Shown here one piece after another: positions 32,625-43,184 of a stretch of DNA of 64,000 nucleotides. The notes beneath the pieces were generated by a model. It was not told the DNA's origin and ran no database searches. It saw only the letters and a list, made by a program, of their open reading frames with translations. The translations under genes were made by a program, and so were the position numbers. The DNA is from Pleurostoma richardsiae (taxonomy: Eukaryota; Ascomycota; Sordariomycetes; Calosphaeriales; Pleurostomataceae), in the NCBI GenBank assembly GCA_030052745.1, contig JANBVO010000001.1:2108001-2172000 (forward strand), read 5' to 3'. Position 1 is the stretch's first letter. Each line of letters starts with the position of its first letter.

Positions 32625-34007
32625 TGGAGACGAAGCCGGCGGAGCGCTTGGGGATGAAGTGTACAAGAGCGCTCCTACATAGGGAGAAGAGGACTGGCAG
32701 ATTGAAGCTTGCTCCGGAGGACAGTCAAGAGCTGCAGACCGGAGAGAGCTGGCAGGCAGACAACCAAGCTTGATCTCCTCGTGGATCTCATACCAGGGAG
32801 GATAGGGAGGGTGACGCTCTTGTAGTCCTGGTCTTCGCCTCTACAGGTCTCTCAGACGCGACTCTTATCTTATTTCAGGGATATCTGCTTTACCAAAGCC
32901 TCAACAGCCCAGAGGGGAAGAATCAGACTTAAGAGAGAGAGACAGCAAACGGGATAAGCTCTTCTGCCTCCCTACTGCGTTGTCCATCTGCAGGTTACCT
33001 ACTTCCGCATTGCATTTGGTCCACTCAAGTTCAGAGCCTTTGCACAGATACACACACACACACATACATGCTTCGACTACATCTTTCTTTCTTCTCGCTC
33101 GTTTGTGTCTCTGAGATGATGGTGTGCTACCAGCCGTGCCTGCAGCCTTTTCTGTCTTGAGTCTGGGATGCATGCGCATATAGCCGGTCGGGAGAAAGTA
33201 AGCTTTGTTTGAAGGAGCACATCCATTGCCATTGCCATGACCGTATGTCTAAGGTGAATCGGTAGACGGTCTGTTCTTCACCCAATGAGACAGGAACCAT
33301 CACTTATGCCGCTCCTGTCGCAGAGCCGCATATGATCTACATGACCGTATGCAAGTCATCGCCTCAGACCAAATGTGGGAGATCATGCATCGCTATCTGT
33401 CAGACAAGCCTCAATTCTGGTCCTGTTATCCTTTCCCATTGCGCTGCCAGTGCTATCCTATCGGGAAGTCAACAAGCGGAGTCTTGTCCGCGTTCGCTGA
33501 CAACGAATGCATAGTTGACTTATGTTGCCCATGTATCATCGCAAAGACATCCCTTGGACCGTGCATCACTCCCCCAGATCTACAGCAGGGCTTGGACGTC
33601 ATGCTACCTCCTGCCTTCCATCATGGGCAGCCTCTGCCGTCTCTGGCTCAGCCCCTGCATGAACCACTCGTCTCAACAGCCCTCCTCTTTGCGGCTTTGC
33701 GGGGCTCAGCACTATATGCGGCGAGCCGCATCGTGCCCGATGCTTTGTTTATTCCAACCACAATAACCCGTAAGCTTGGTAGACATAGCCAAACACAGAT
33801 CCGCATCACTGGGCTCGGCGTAGATGTGGGCATGATCACAATCAACACCAAGCCCAAACGATCACACGCACCATGTCACTCGGAGAATTTGCGCAAGAAT
33901 AGTACAGGATGGTATGCGGTAAAACAAATCTCATGAGCTTATGCAAAAGGCCAGGTCAGAGTTCATGGCTGGGTATTGTGACTGGCCCAGACAACCCTCT
34001 TAGCCCC
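32625..34007. other. Intergenic region upstream of the membrane-protein gene
   Basis: The region lies between two minus-strand genes. It holds a CA dinucleotide run at about 33050-33064 and C/T-poor sequence downstream. The plus frame at 33349-33936 lacks any family signature, splice partners or coding bias. No gene is supported. Confidence 0.5.
33050..33064 (+). repeat. CA dinucleotide repeat
   Basis: About seven CA units in the region upstream of the membrane-protein gene. Confidence 0.85.
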
Positions 34008-36184
34008 CTAAAGCTTCTCGAGCAACAGTTTTGCTCCCTGGTTCCCCACAGACCGCTCCTGCTTCGGCGCGCTCTTCTTCTTCTTCCCCTTAGCAGCGTC
34101 CTGCTTCTCGTCCGCCTCCTTCGCTGCCTCTCGCTTCGCCTTCTGCTCCGGCGTCTCTTCCTTCGAGGCCTTGACCAGCGCCTCCTTGTTCTTCTTCAGC
34201 GTCTTCTTCAGCCCCGACTTGTCAGAGAAGCTTTCTGACTCGAGCAGTGCCAGCACGACGAATGAGCTGGGCCCAGTGGCCCAGGACACAATGTGGTCCT
34301 TGATGACGGGGTAAAGGATGTTTGCAAAGTCCAGGGGAGGATCCACCGGCTTGACCTTCCCAAGCTCCCGGTCGAACCAGCCGCCCTGGATCAGCGTCTT
34401 GAACATCCTCCCTCCATGGGGAGTCTGTGAGATATGCGGCATCGGAGGAGGGTAGATTTCCTCTGACCCCGCCGAGCCCTCCGGGCTGCCTTCGGCTGTC
34501 GCCGCAATTGCGTTGAGAGCCTCGGTCTTGTCACCGACTCCGTCAAGCAGAACATCGGTGATCAGCTGGCAACCAAAAGAGGTTGCGACAAGGTCATTGG
34601 GAGATGCAGCCACTGCAGCTAGGAGCTGCGGTGACAAATGTGCGATTAGCTCCTTGCGCCGGACCTCTGGATCCTTCTTGCTAGTTGTCTTCCGAATCTC
34701 GTGTACCTCCTTGAGAATTTCCAGATCCGTGGATTGACTCGCAGGGAATAGCGACTTGGAAGTTCCTTCAAAGAGGTAGCGGATTGTTGTCCTGGCATAG
34801 GGGTCGTTCGCACAGAATATCACGTTTTCGACTTCCTTCTGCTCGTTCTTCCCCAATATCTCGGGGAATATCGCCTTGGACGTCAGGACAGTATCATCAA
34901 TCACGTCGTACGCCACAAGGATAACGGTATGCCCATGCGGGTCACCACACATCAGCTGGAAGGTGTCCTTGTACGCCTTGAGGATCATCTTCCGATCCTT
35001 CGCGTTGCTATATGCTAGCAGCAGTGAGACAAGTCTCGCTCCTGACTTCGTGAAGCCCATGTTCTTGAGCAAATCACCGCTCTCGTCACCTTTGATGATC
35101 TCCACGAACTCATTGTACTCGTCGCTCTCCCGCTTGGCATTGAGGAAGTACTGCAACATCGCGTCGTGCAACGTGGTGAATCCCGTCATATTCTTCTGGA
35201 TAAGCTGGTTGGTCATGTCCAGTAGATACTTCATGATTGTGTTGCGCTTGCTTGGTTCTGCGGCTAGGACTTCTGAGAGGTCGGCAGTGGTATTCGCATC
35301 GTTTGACTTGAAGAGTACGAACTCAGGGCCGTACCACTCCCTCAACATGACAGCCTTCTGCTCCTTGGTGGCGGCTCCTCGGTAGATATCGTCGAGAATC
35401 CACGAAGCTTCGGGATGGTTGATCAGCTTGCGGACCTTGCCGTAAAACTCCGGGATGATTATATCCCGAATCTCGGTGTCTCTCTGGACGAGTAGCTTTC
35501 CGATCAGGAACTTGGCATATCTACTCTCCGCGAGCTGGGCATAGCTGCCTTGCAGCTCTCGAGCGATCTGCTTCCGCTGCTCTGGCGTTGCATACTTGAT
35601 AGCTGTCTGCACTGCCCGGACGGAATCATGCTTCAGCAAAAAGTCCTTCATGCGCCCAGTGATGATCTCGAACAGCTCGTTGACGAGGGTTTGCCTCTCT
35701 TCCTTAGGAACATGGGACTTCCGTCGTAGTCGCTCCCAGATCTTCTTGGCTCGGTGCAACTCGTCGGCCAGCGGCTTCGCAGCCTTGCGCTCCTGGGCCA
35801 ATTGCCTCTGCTTTATATGCGCTTCTCTCGAGCTCTGTCCCGGCACTGCAAGATGATCCATGTCAACATATAGAGACTTGAATGCACTGCGAGCGACATA
35901 CCCTTCACGGACGACTTGTCCTCGGACTGCGCCTTTTCGTGCTTCTTGAAGGCCACCTTCGTCGGCCTGTACTTCTCCACCACTTTGGCGCCCTCCTCGG
36001 CATCAGAGAAGCTTTCAAAGTCGCCGCCATCATCATCATCCGAGCCAGCGTCTTCACCTTCGAATGGCTTTCTCGTCGATTCAACCCGTGGCTTCTTTGC
36101 CCGCTTATCTGTGGTATTCCTCCCTCCCGCAGAGGAAGCCTTGCGCTTTTCGCCTGCCTTGGCTCCTTTGATGGCCATTTTCAT
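34008..36184 (-). CDS. puf6: Pumilio-family ribosome biogenesis protein Puf6
   Basis: Nucleolar PUF-repeat protein. In yeast Puf6 helps 60S subunit assembly and represses ASH1 mRNA. Exons 36184-35902 and 35845-34008 flank a 56-nt intron (donor GTATGT, acceptor TTGCAG) and give 706 residues (704 from the second ATG at 36178). The N-terminus is basic and then acidic (SDDDDGGDFESFSDAEEG), typical of nucleolar factors. Past the join (SSVKGVPGQSSREAHIK) comes KKIWERLRRK, then PUF repeats such as MKDFLLKHDSVRAVQTAIKY and YAKFLIGKLLVQRDTE, and a CPL-type C-terminal region. The Lys-rich tail (AKGKKKKSAPKQE) fits nucleolar retention. The gene is head to head with gir2, 324 bp apart. Confidence 0.93.
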
Positions 36185-36508
36185 CGGTTGTTGTGGTGGT
36201 GGTCGCAGCTACAAAAGGTAATGGACTGACTGACCGACCGCTGAATGTGCACCGGCAGAGAACGCATTGCCTGGTTGCAGACCAGAATTTTTTTGACAGG
36301 AAAAATTACTGCCGCCGGGCGGTGAGCGACCCATGACAGTCCGGTGGCAGGGGTCTAACATTACCCCACTACAGCAAGATCAAGCCTGGAAGCCCCTCCA
36401 TCCATCCATTCATTAGTGGGAGCCGGAGGTACGACGAGATCCCACATTCGCGGCGGAACAAACCAGCGAGGAACAAAGGTGTAGAACAGACTCTACACTG
36501 CCGTCAAC
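36185..36508. promoter_or_regulatory. Bidirectional promoter of puf6 and gir2
   Basis: The 324 bp between head-to-head genes contain AATTTTTTT and GGAAAAATTAC blocks at 36286-36308, resembling the RRPE motif of ribosome-biogenesis genes, but no clear PAC motif. ACGACGAGATC near 36431 is only a weak PAC match. Confidence 0.35.
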
Positions 36509-37256
36509 ATGGGTCGAGAAGAGCAGATTGAGGAGCGGGAAGTCCTGGACTCCATCTTCCCCGATGAAATCACAGGTTTGTTACCCCTCCTGCTCCTCCT
36601 ATGCGGCTTGTGGGCACTTGCTGACCAGATCCTTAGACATATCCGAGACAGAGTACCGGATAAAGATCACTCTCGACATCCCCGACGACAAGGAAGAGCC
36701 TCCCATCATGCTCCTCACGGTGCGCTATCCAGAGGACTACCCCGACAAGGCCCCGCACCTCGACCTCTCCCCAGGCCCCTCCGCGCCGCACCCGCTCTTC
36801 AGCGTCGCCGACGACAAGGACGAGCTGCTCTCGCGGCTCGAGGAGACCGTCGAGGAGAACCTCGGCATGGCCATGGTCTTCACCCTCGTGACGGCGCTCA
36901 AGGAGGAGGCCGAGCAGCTGGTGATCTCGCGGCGCGAGGCGGCCGCCCGCGCCCAGGAGGAGGCCCTGCTGGCCGCCGAGCGCGAGGAGAACAAGAAGTT
37001 CCACGGCACGCCCGTCACCCCCGAGACGTTCATGCGCTGGCGCGAGGGCTTCCTGCGCGAGATGGAGGAGGCCCGGCTGCGCGAGGAGGAGGAGCGCGCG
37101 GCGGAGATGAAGAAGGCCAAGGTCAGGGAGGCGCCGAAGCTGACAGGGCGGCAGCTGTGGGAGAGGGGCCTGGCGGGCAAGGTTGACGAGGATGAGGTCG
37201 AGGATGATGTCCCGGAGGAAGCCATGGAGAAGCTGAAGGTCGGGGCTGCTGCTTGA
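36509..37256 (+). CDS. gir2: RWD-domain protein Gir2
   Basis: Gir2 (RWDD1-like) binds Gcn1 and the GTPase Rbg2 and modulates Gcn2 signalling on stalled ribosomes. Exons 36509-36575 and 36637-37256 flank a 61-nt intron (branch CTGAC, acceptor TAG) and give 228 residues. The RWD domain covers residues 1-110: EEQIEEREVLDSIFPDEIT joins across the intron to DISETEYRIKITLDIPDD, followed by the signature LLTVRYPEDYPDKAPHLDL. The C-terminal half is a charged coiled coil with KKFHGTPVTPETFMRWREGF, a conserved RWDD1/Gir2 block. The end is acidic. It shares a promoter with puf6. Confidence 0.93.
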
Positions 37257-37554
37257 TGGGGGTTGCCTGCTACGGGTCATCAAAGGGATATATGTGTGCA
37301 TTGGCATGGAGTTAAAGGTCAATTGGGGTTATTCAGTAACGTCTGTATTGCAACGTCAATGTTCTATCTGGAAAGCCCATGAGAAGGCAGTTTCGGCATT
37401 TCTTACGAAATCAGTGTCCTCTTTTCCCAACCGAACGCCTGTAGATGGCCCGCCTAGGCCCCTGAAGAGATCATGATGTACCAAAGATGATCATAACGGG
37501 AGAGAATGGAAACAAGATGGAGAAGCAAGAACCAGAGACATATCGACCTCGGGT
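37257..37554. other. 3' region between convergent genes
   Basis: The 298 bp between gir2 (+) and acl4 (-) are 3' UTR sequence with nothing else visible. Confidence 0.6.
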
Positions 37555-38772
37555 CTACTGCTCCATCTCCTCATCTCCATCCCCATCGACGTCCTCCCAC
37601 CCGTCGTCCCCGTCGTCCTCATCATCCTCGTCATCACCAATCTCCGCCTTGACCTCCACAAGCATCTCCTTAGCGTGCTCGCCCAGCCTCTCATCCTCGT
37701 ACTCCTGCGCCGCGAAGAGATCCAGACAATGACCCAGCCACCTCCTCGCCGCCTTCCACTTCTTCTTCCACTCTTCCCGCCCCGCAGCCTCCTCGCCCGC
37801 CGCCTCCCTCGCCTTCCGGCCGAGCGTGTGCCACCCCAGCCCGCCGAGGTACCACGCCTCGACGCTCTCGTCGTCCTCCGCCACCAGCCGCTCCACGACC
37901 TCGACCGCCCTCTCCTCCATCTCCACCTCCATCAGCAGCCGCGCCAGGCCCACCCGCGTCGGGAACGCGGGGACCCGCGTGTCCTCCGGCTCCAGGTCCC
38001 GCCACAGCGCCATGCTGCGCTCCAGCGCGGCCACCGCGTCCCCGCGCCGCTCCTGGCTGACCCGCACGTTGGCCACCGTCTGCCACGCGTCGGGCAGCTC
38101 CGGCGCCAGCATCGTCGCCTCCGTCACCAGCGCCTCGCACCGCTGCTCCGCGTCCGCCTCCCACGACAGGTCCGTCATGTACACCTCCGCCACCGCGCAC
38201 AGCGTCTCCGCCAGCTTGCGCCGCTTCTCCGCCGCCGCCGCGTCGAGCGCCGCTGCAGTCGCTTCACCGGCTCGCCCGCCGCCGCCGCTCTTCCTCCGCG
38301 CCTCGGCTGCCGCCTCCTCCAGCGCCCCGATCTGGCTGCGCATCGCCGCCGCCCCGCGCTCGAACCACGCCACCGAGTCCGCGCCGCCGTCCTCGCTCAG
38401 CTGCGCCAGCCACAGGAACTTGTCGGGCCCGCCGCCCAGCTCGTCCGGCAGCGAGGTGCCGTCCGGGTCCGCGTCCGCCGCGCGCAGGAACGCCGCGCGC
38501 GCCTCGTCCGGCTCGCCGCGCTCGACGCGGATCTCGCCGAGCAGCACGCACGCCGCGGGGGCCATCCGCTCGGAGGATGGGGTGCCGGCGTCCTCGCAGG
38601 CCGCCAGGGCGTCGCTGGCGAGCGACAGCGCGGCGTCGAGGTCGCCCTGCTCGAAGGCGGCGGTGGCCTGGGCGAGGAGCTGCTTGGGCGACTGGGAGGC
38701 GGGGGAGGGGTGGTGTTTCTTGTGGCGGGCTTTGGATTTGGATTTCTTGTTGTTTGGTCTTGTGGGCGCCAT
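37555..38772 (-). CDS. acl4: Acl4-type assembly chaperone of ribosomal protein L4
   Basis: In yeast Acl4 captures nascent Rpl4 and carries it to the pre-60S particle. A single exon from the ATG at 38772 gives 405 residues; a more upstream in-frame ATG (38820) is less likely because the next residues, MAPTRPNNKKSKSKARHKKH, look like a natural Lys-rich start. TPR-type helices run from KQLLAQATAAFEQGDLDAAL through ACVLLGEIRVERGEPDEARA to VEAWYLGGLGWHTLGRKA, with long insertions rich in Ala and Glu. The C-terminus is strongly acidic (DDEDDEDDGDDGWED), as in Acl4, which binds basic Rpl4. Third positions are almost all G or C. A ribosome-biogenesis promoter motif lies upstream. Confidence 0.88.
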   Translation of the reverse strand: MAPTRPNNKKSKSKARHKKHHPSPASQSPKQLLAQATAAFEQGDLDAALSLASDALAACEDAGTPSSERMAPAACVLLGEIRVERGEPDEARAAFLRAADADPDGTSLPDELGGGPDKFLWLAQLSEDGGADSVAWFERGAAAMRSQIGALEEAAAEARRKSGGGGRAGEATAAALDAAAAEKRRKLAETLCAVAEVYMTDLSWEADAEQRCEALVTEATMLAPELPDAWQTVANVRVSQERRGDAVAALERSMALWRDLEPEDTRVPAFPTRVGLARLLMEVEMEERAVEVVERLVAEDDESVEAWYLGGLGWHTLGRKAREAAGEEAAGREEWKKKWKAARRWLGHCLDLFAAQEYEDERLGEHAKEMLVEVKAEIGDDEDDEDDGDDGWEDVDGDGDEEMEQ

Positions 38773-38889
38773 CTTGACCGGCTGGAAGGAGAAGATGGCT
38801 GAAACTGGGTGAAGAATCACTCTCGCCCGGGTATCTGAGTTGGTGGGTTTCTTTCTGGCGGTGCGGTGGGCTGGACAACTGGGCGTGAA

Positions 38890-38958
38890 CTTTTTCCAAA
38901 TTTTTATCTTATCGCCAAATCGATAAGAACTTTGGCTCTCCGCGCCCCGCGATGAGAT
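38890..38958. promoter_or_regulatory. PAC-like, RRPE-like and paired GATA sites upstream of acl4
   Basis: GCGATGAGAT at 38949-38958 matches the PAC element of yeast ribosome-biogenesis genes. A CCAAATTTTT block at 38897-38905 resembles RRPE. Between them CTTATCG and CGATAAG half-sites (38908-38914 and 38921-38927) form an inverted repeat around six bases and each contains a GATA core. All lie 118-186 bp upstream of the acl4 ATG. The match is by eye. Confidence 0.5.
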
Positions 38959-39765
38959 TCAATGTCCCCTGCGAGAGACACGAGCGCGAACTCTGCTCTG
39001 ATTCTTGGGTATTGGAGGGAATCACTTCTCTCTCTCCATTACTTCAAGTATGCCACCTTCGGTCAACCGGGGAAATATACCTGGGTTGCCCGACTACGAC
39101 ATCCCGGCGACAGCATCGAGCTTACACTTGACTTGCCCGAGTTGACTGACTGGGACAGACCCTCAGCAACAAGTCCACATACAGCAAACGTCGTCTTGAG
39201 CTCGAGACAATCATATCGATTAATTGCACAATCCCCCGCCAGTCTATTTACAGTGCAGCCGCACAAGGAGTGCTCCCGGAACTACCATACACACGTATAT
39301 ATATATATATACCGCTTATCCATCCACCCACCCATCCATCCGCTCCCTTCTGCCTCTCTATTACGGACAGAAGTAGGAGCTGTGTCAAAAACAGTAAAGC
39401 AGCCGCTCCCCCGGCAGTTGCCGACCCAAACATTTTTTTTCTTACGCCGTCGCTGATATTAGGAACAGTATAAAGGAAGGACGAGACCGCAGCGAGAGAT
39501 GCCCTGTGGCAAACCCGTCAAACAGAAAATCATAGCTGGCCACCCTGGTCCGTGTTTGATGGGTGCTCCCAAGTATCCCGTGCCGTGACGCCAATTGTTG
39601 CCCGAATTCGCGTAAATGTGGTTGCGGAACAGACCGTGCTGCTATTCGCTATTAGGAGAGACTAAACTCCTGGAGGTGTTGCGTGTTACATCGTAAAGCC
39701 GGGAGCCACGGGGCGTGCCGACATGTCCGCAGTTAGAAGGCATATCAATCTCTGACCCTCCTTGA
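38959..39765. other. Intergenic region between acl4 and the TRP-like gene
   Basis: It holds a TA dinucleotide run at 39295-39311 followed by CATCCACCC/CCATCC repeats to about 39345, and a T-run at 39432-39440. No gene is supported. Confidence 0.55.
39295..39345 (+). repeat. TA repeat followed by CATCC-like repeats
   Basis: About eight TA units run directly into imperfect CATCCACC/CATCCATCC units. Confidence 0.85.
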
Positions 39766-42700
39766 TCACCGGTAGACGACCTCCGCGGAGCTACCCAGGA
39801 GGTCCACCTCACGCTGCTGCTCGGGGTCAACGTGGGTAACGTTGCCCTGCTGGACGAACCCGCCACGCGGCTCTCCCTGTCCGCTTGGCGTGCCGCCCTC
39901 TAGGTCAATCTGGCTGAACTCCTCTGTCACAGCGCCAGAGGACTGCGATGATAGCCGCTTCTGCGAGTCCGTCCGCTCAAAGGGGAGCCGTGACGCTGTG
40001 CCTGGCCGCTCTACTTGAAGGGTGTTGTCATGTTCGGGTGTGCTAATTAGGTTGAGCGAGGTGTCGCGGGAGTGTGAGATGACCTGCGACTTGCGCCGCG
40101 AGCTCTTGCGCGGCACATCGGGCAGTGGCGGCGCCTCTTCCCAGGACGGACCATCCCCTCCCTGTGAAGGGTGCCTACTAGACTTGGATTGTATGCGGCT
40201 CGGGATATGAATGCTACCACCGGAGTCAATGCCCGGTAGCAGTGGCGGGACGTCGGATACCCTCGAGATCTCAATGTCTTCCATCTCTTCATCGTGCGGG
40301 CTACCATCCTCATTAAGCAGTTCAGTCTCGCCGGACTTGTGCTTCGTGTGGGCCCGGCTCTTCTTTTCTTTGTCGTCTTCGTCGTCGGACTCAATAGGCC
40401 CGTTTCTCAGCACGCCCATGGCAACCGGGATGCCCTCAGGAGGCGTCTCGTCACCAAAGTCGCCTCCTCGTGCTTTCATCGCTGGAGGCATCCTGGCACT
40501 GCGGACTACTTCAAAGCCTTTGGCTTTCTCTTTCTTCTTGCCGCCTACTAGTGTCCTAAACCAACCAGCGGCCGAGGCCATCGGGCCTGTGGGATCGGCA
40601 GGGCCCGTCCCCATCTTTCGGTTTGGACCACCAGAATTCAATCTCTCACCGCGGCTAACGCCATAGTAGAAATCAACCTCACGCGTAGAGTAGTCCTGCC
40701 TCGGGGCCACGCTAATCGGTGGGTTTGCGTACGGCGCCGGAGGAGCTGCAGCCTCCATCTGGCGTTCTTCAGCTTCGACTGGCTCGGTCACTGTCGCCCC
40801 GGGCTGACTATTGCGCTGATTGGACCATTCCGTGCTCGCCCAGGAGTCGCGTTTCTTAGCGTTCGGCGCGGCCATAGCATCGACGGTCGGTCGCCGCCGG
40901 CGGGGAGGTCGATAGAACGTATCGCCAACGCCCTCTACCGTCGCAGCGGAGGGCAGCGCGGGATGACGCGCCTGAGCACTGGGAGACGGTAAGAAGGAAA
41001 AGGTGCTAGCCTCACCAGGGGTTCCCGGAGTGAAGGTGCTCGCACCGTCGAACTGGCGCGTGACCTCCATACTATTGTTGTCCAGAGCCGTCGAACTCCT
41101 CCCCCGGTTGTTCAGAAGTACGCCCATACTACCGGCGGACTCGCTCCTCAGGCGGCCACCGGGCTGGATGAACCCGGATCCTGACGCATCTTCGGCAGTA
41201 AGCATGGCGACGTTCGACAGCTGGCTCTGCCTAGAGGGCCCTTCCCGCCGCGACATACGCCGCTGTAGCTGACGGGCGCCGAAGATCTTCGAAAGGCCGC
41301 CCCTTTGCAGGCCTTGTACATCGTCACTACCGGCGCCGCCTAATCGTGCGAGGACTTCAACGGCAGTCTGCAGTGCATTCAGCATGAAGCCGAAGACCAG
41401 CACGCAAGCATGGACGCCAAGAATAATGTAGCCAATCCATCCTTTGGGCCCATCTGTTACGCCCAACGAAGGGATGAAGGCTGTCATGAGGAGCACGACA
41501 GCTAATCGAAGCCCAGAAAAGATGAAATGGTAGAGGTTCATCGATGTCGCGGAGTTGAAGGGCCTGAAGGCCGGTAGAGTCAGAAGTTGGATGATTTCGC
41601 AGACGGCAAGGAGCGTCACTTGTGCCACGCCAGAGGGCTGCACGGCGCCAATAGCGATGCCTCGTATGGAAGTCAGAAGAAGAGACACAAGGGCGTATGT
41701 GGCGGCGTCGTCTTTATATGTGTTGTACAACGGTCCATAGAGAAGTACAGTCGGCAGATCGTCGAACAAGAACGCCCTTGGTTTGGTCCTCGTGAGTAGT
41801 CGGAGGAGGAATCCGATGAAGGCGAAGAGGATCACCAACGTGACTATAGAAAGAGCAACCGTGTAGGCGGGGGAATCCCCGGTGACCACAAGCTGGAAGG
41901 TCGACAGGGCGACTAGAGGCAGGTAGAAGTAGTTGAAGGTGATTCGCACGACGTTTCCAAAAGCGAAGGGAAGGTTCTTCCGGCGTAGGTCCTCCTCCGG
42001 GATGTTATTGATAGCTCGGTAGACCCACTGCGTCCCAAAGCCTATCATGGTGGCCACCAACACGGCGCCAATAATGGCCATGAACCAGACCATCATACCA
42101 GCCCAGATATCTTCCGCCCGGCTCATGCCTACAAGCTGGCCCAGCTTGTGGAGGCCATATTGCCCATTCGTATAATAGACACCGTCTCTAAGAATCTGCC
42201 AACTCGGTGCATTGCTCACGAAGCTCTCATTGAACATGAGGGTGGACCACGACGCGCGACTGACGATCGGCTGGAAGAAACCAGGGTAGTTCAGAGTCAG
42301 GCCGCCCGTGAGCACGGCGAACTGGATGTACTGGAGGCAATCTCCGAAGCCAGGAGTCACCAGACGAAGAAGATCACCGTCTCGGCCATAGTTGGAAGTC
42401 CAGTGGAAGATGTCGCTCGAGCCCCAAGGGCTGAATATGGCAGCAAGGACCGTCGCTCCGCCGACAGACAGGAGAACCAAAAGCGGCAAGTACCTCACAG
42501 TCCAGGCAAGGTCGCCGAGATCTGGGGTCACCGTGGTGGATGTGCATCCGATGACTGTGACGGCATCGTCACCGTACTTGATAATGAAAGTGGCCGAGAA
42601 CGAAGTGAAGGCGTAGGACGTATCGAATTCTTTGCTCATAGTCACAGAGGGAAGGCCATATCGAGTAGCACTGCATGGTGACGGGGTTAGTTAGCACTTA

Positions 42701-43184
42701 TGCGCGTCTCGAGGATAAGAACATCTGAGGGTAGAACATACGCAGTGTAGTTGCTAAATCTCGGACCAAGAGGGCAAGTCGCATTCACGAGGGAATCGGC
42801 ACAGAAGTTAGAGTCGTAGCTGTAGGGCTCGTACGTCAGGACGTCGATCTTGCTGTGCAGCGTCGTGAGCTTAGGATGCTCCGAGTCCGGCTGCGGCTCC
42901 TCGAGGATCTTTCCGTCCGTCTTGTTCGGGTCGCTCCAGTCTGAGCTGTCCGAAGACGGGAGCGTCACGTTGGTGAAGGACCCGGTCACGTTCCCCCACA
43001 TGGTGATCTTCAGCTTGTGGATTGGCTCTTCCAGCCCGAAGGAGGCATCGACGTAGAGAGGCACCCATTGCAGGGGGGTGGGGTCATTGTCCCTGTAGGA
43101 CTCGGAGAGGCAGTTCTCGAAGGGGACCAGGACGCCCAGAGCCGGCGGCAGCATGAGCAGCCAAGCGACGAGGAGGAGCTTCAT
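39766..43184 (-). CDS. TRP-like ion channel with ML-like ectodomain (FLC/Pkd2 family)
   Basis: Predicted plasma- or ER-membrane channel of the fungal TRP/FLC family. Exons 43184-42742 and 42670-39766 flank a 71-nt intron (donor GTATGT, branch CTAAC twice, acceptor CAG) and give 1,115 residues. A signal peptide, MKLLLVAWLLMLPPALG, precedes an ML-like lumenal domain containing ENCLSESYR, FGLEEPIHKLKITMWGNVTG and several N-glycosylation sites. The join reads SNYTAATRYGLPSVTMSKEF. Eight or more membrane helices follow between about residues 200 and 600 (for example VRYLPLLVLLSVGGATVLAA, VALSIVTLVILFAFIGFLL). The last 500 residues are a disordered cytosolic tail with many Ser/Pro sites. The start at 43184 is chosen because it directly precedes the signal peptide. 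Ion selectivity is unknown. Confidence 0.88.

Noticed and set aside
33349-33936. 195-codon plus-strand frame
   Set aside because: No family signature, no coding bias and no splice partners.
37675-38802. 375-codon plus-strand frame
   Set aside because: Antisense shadow of acl4, with His/Arg/Pro-rich composition.
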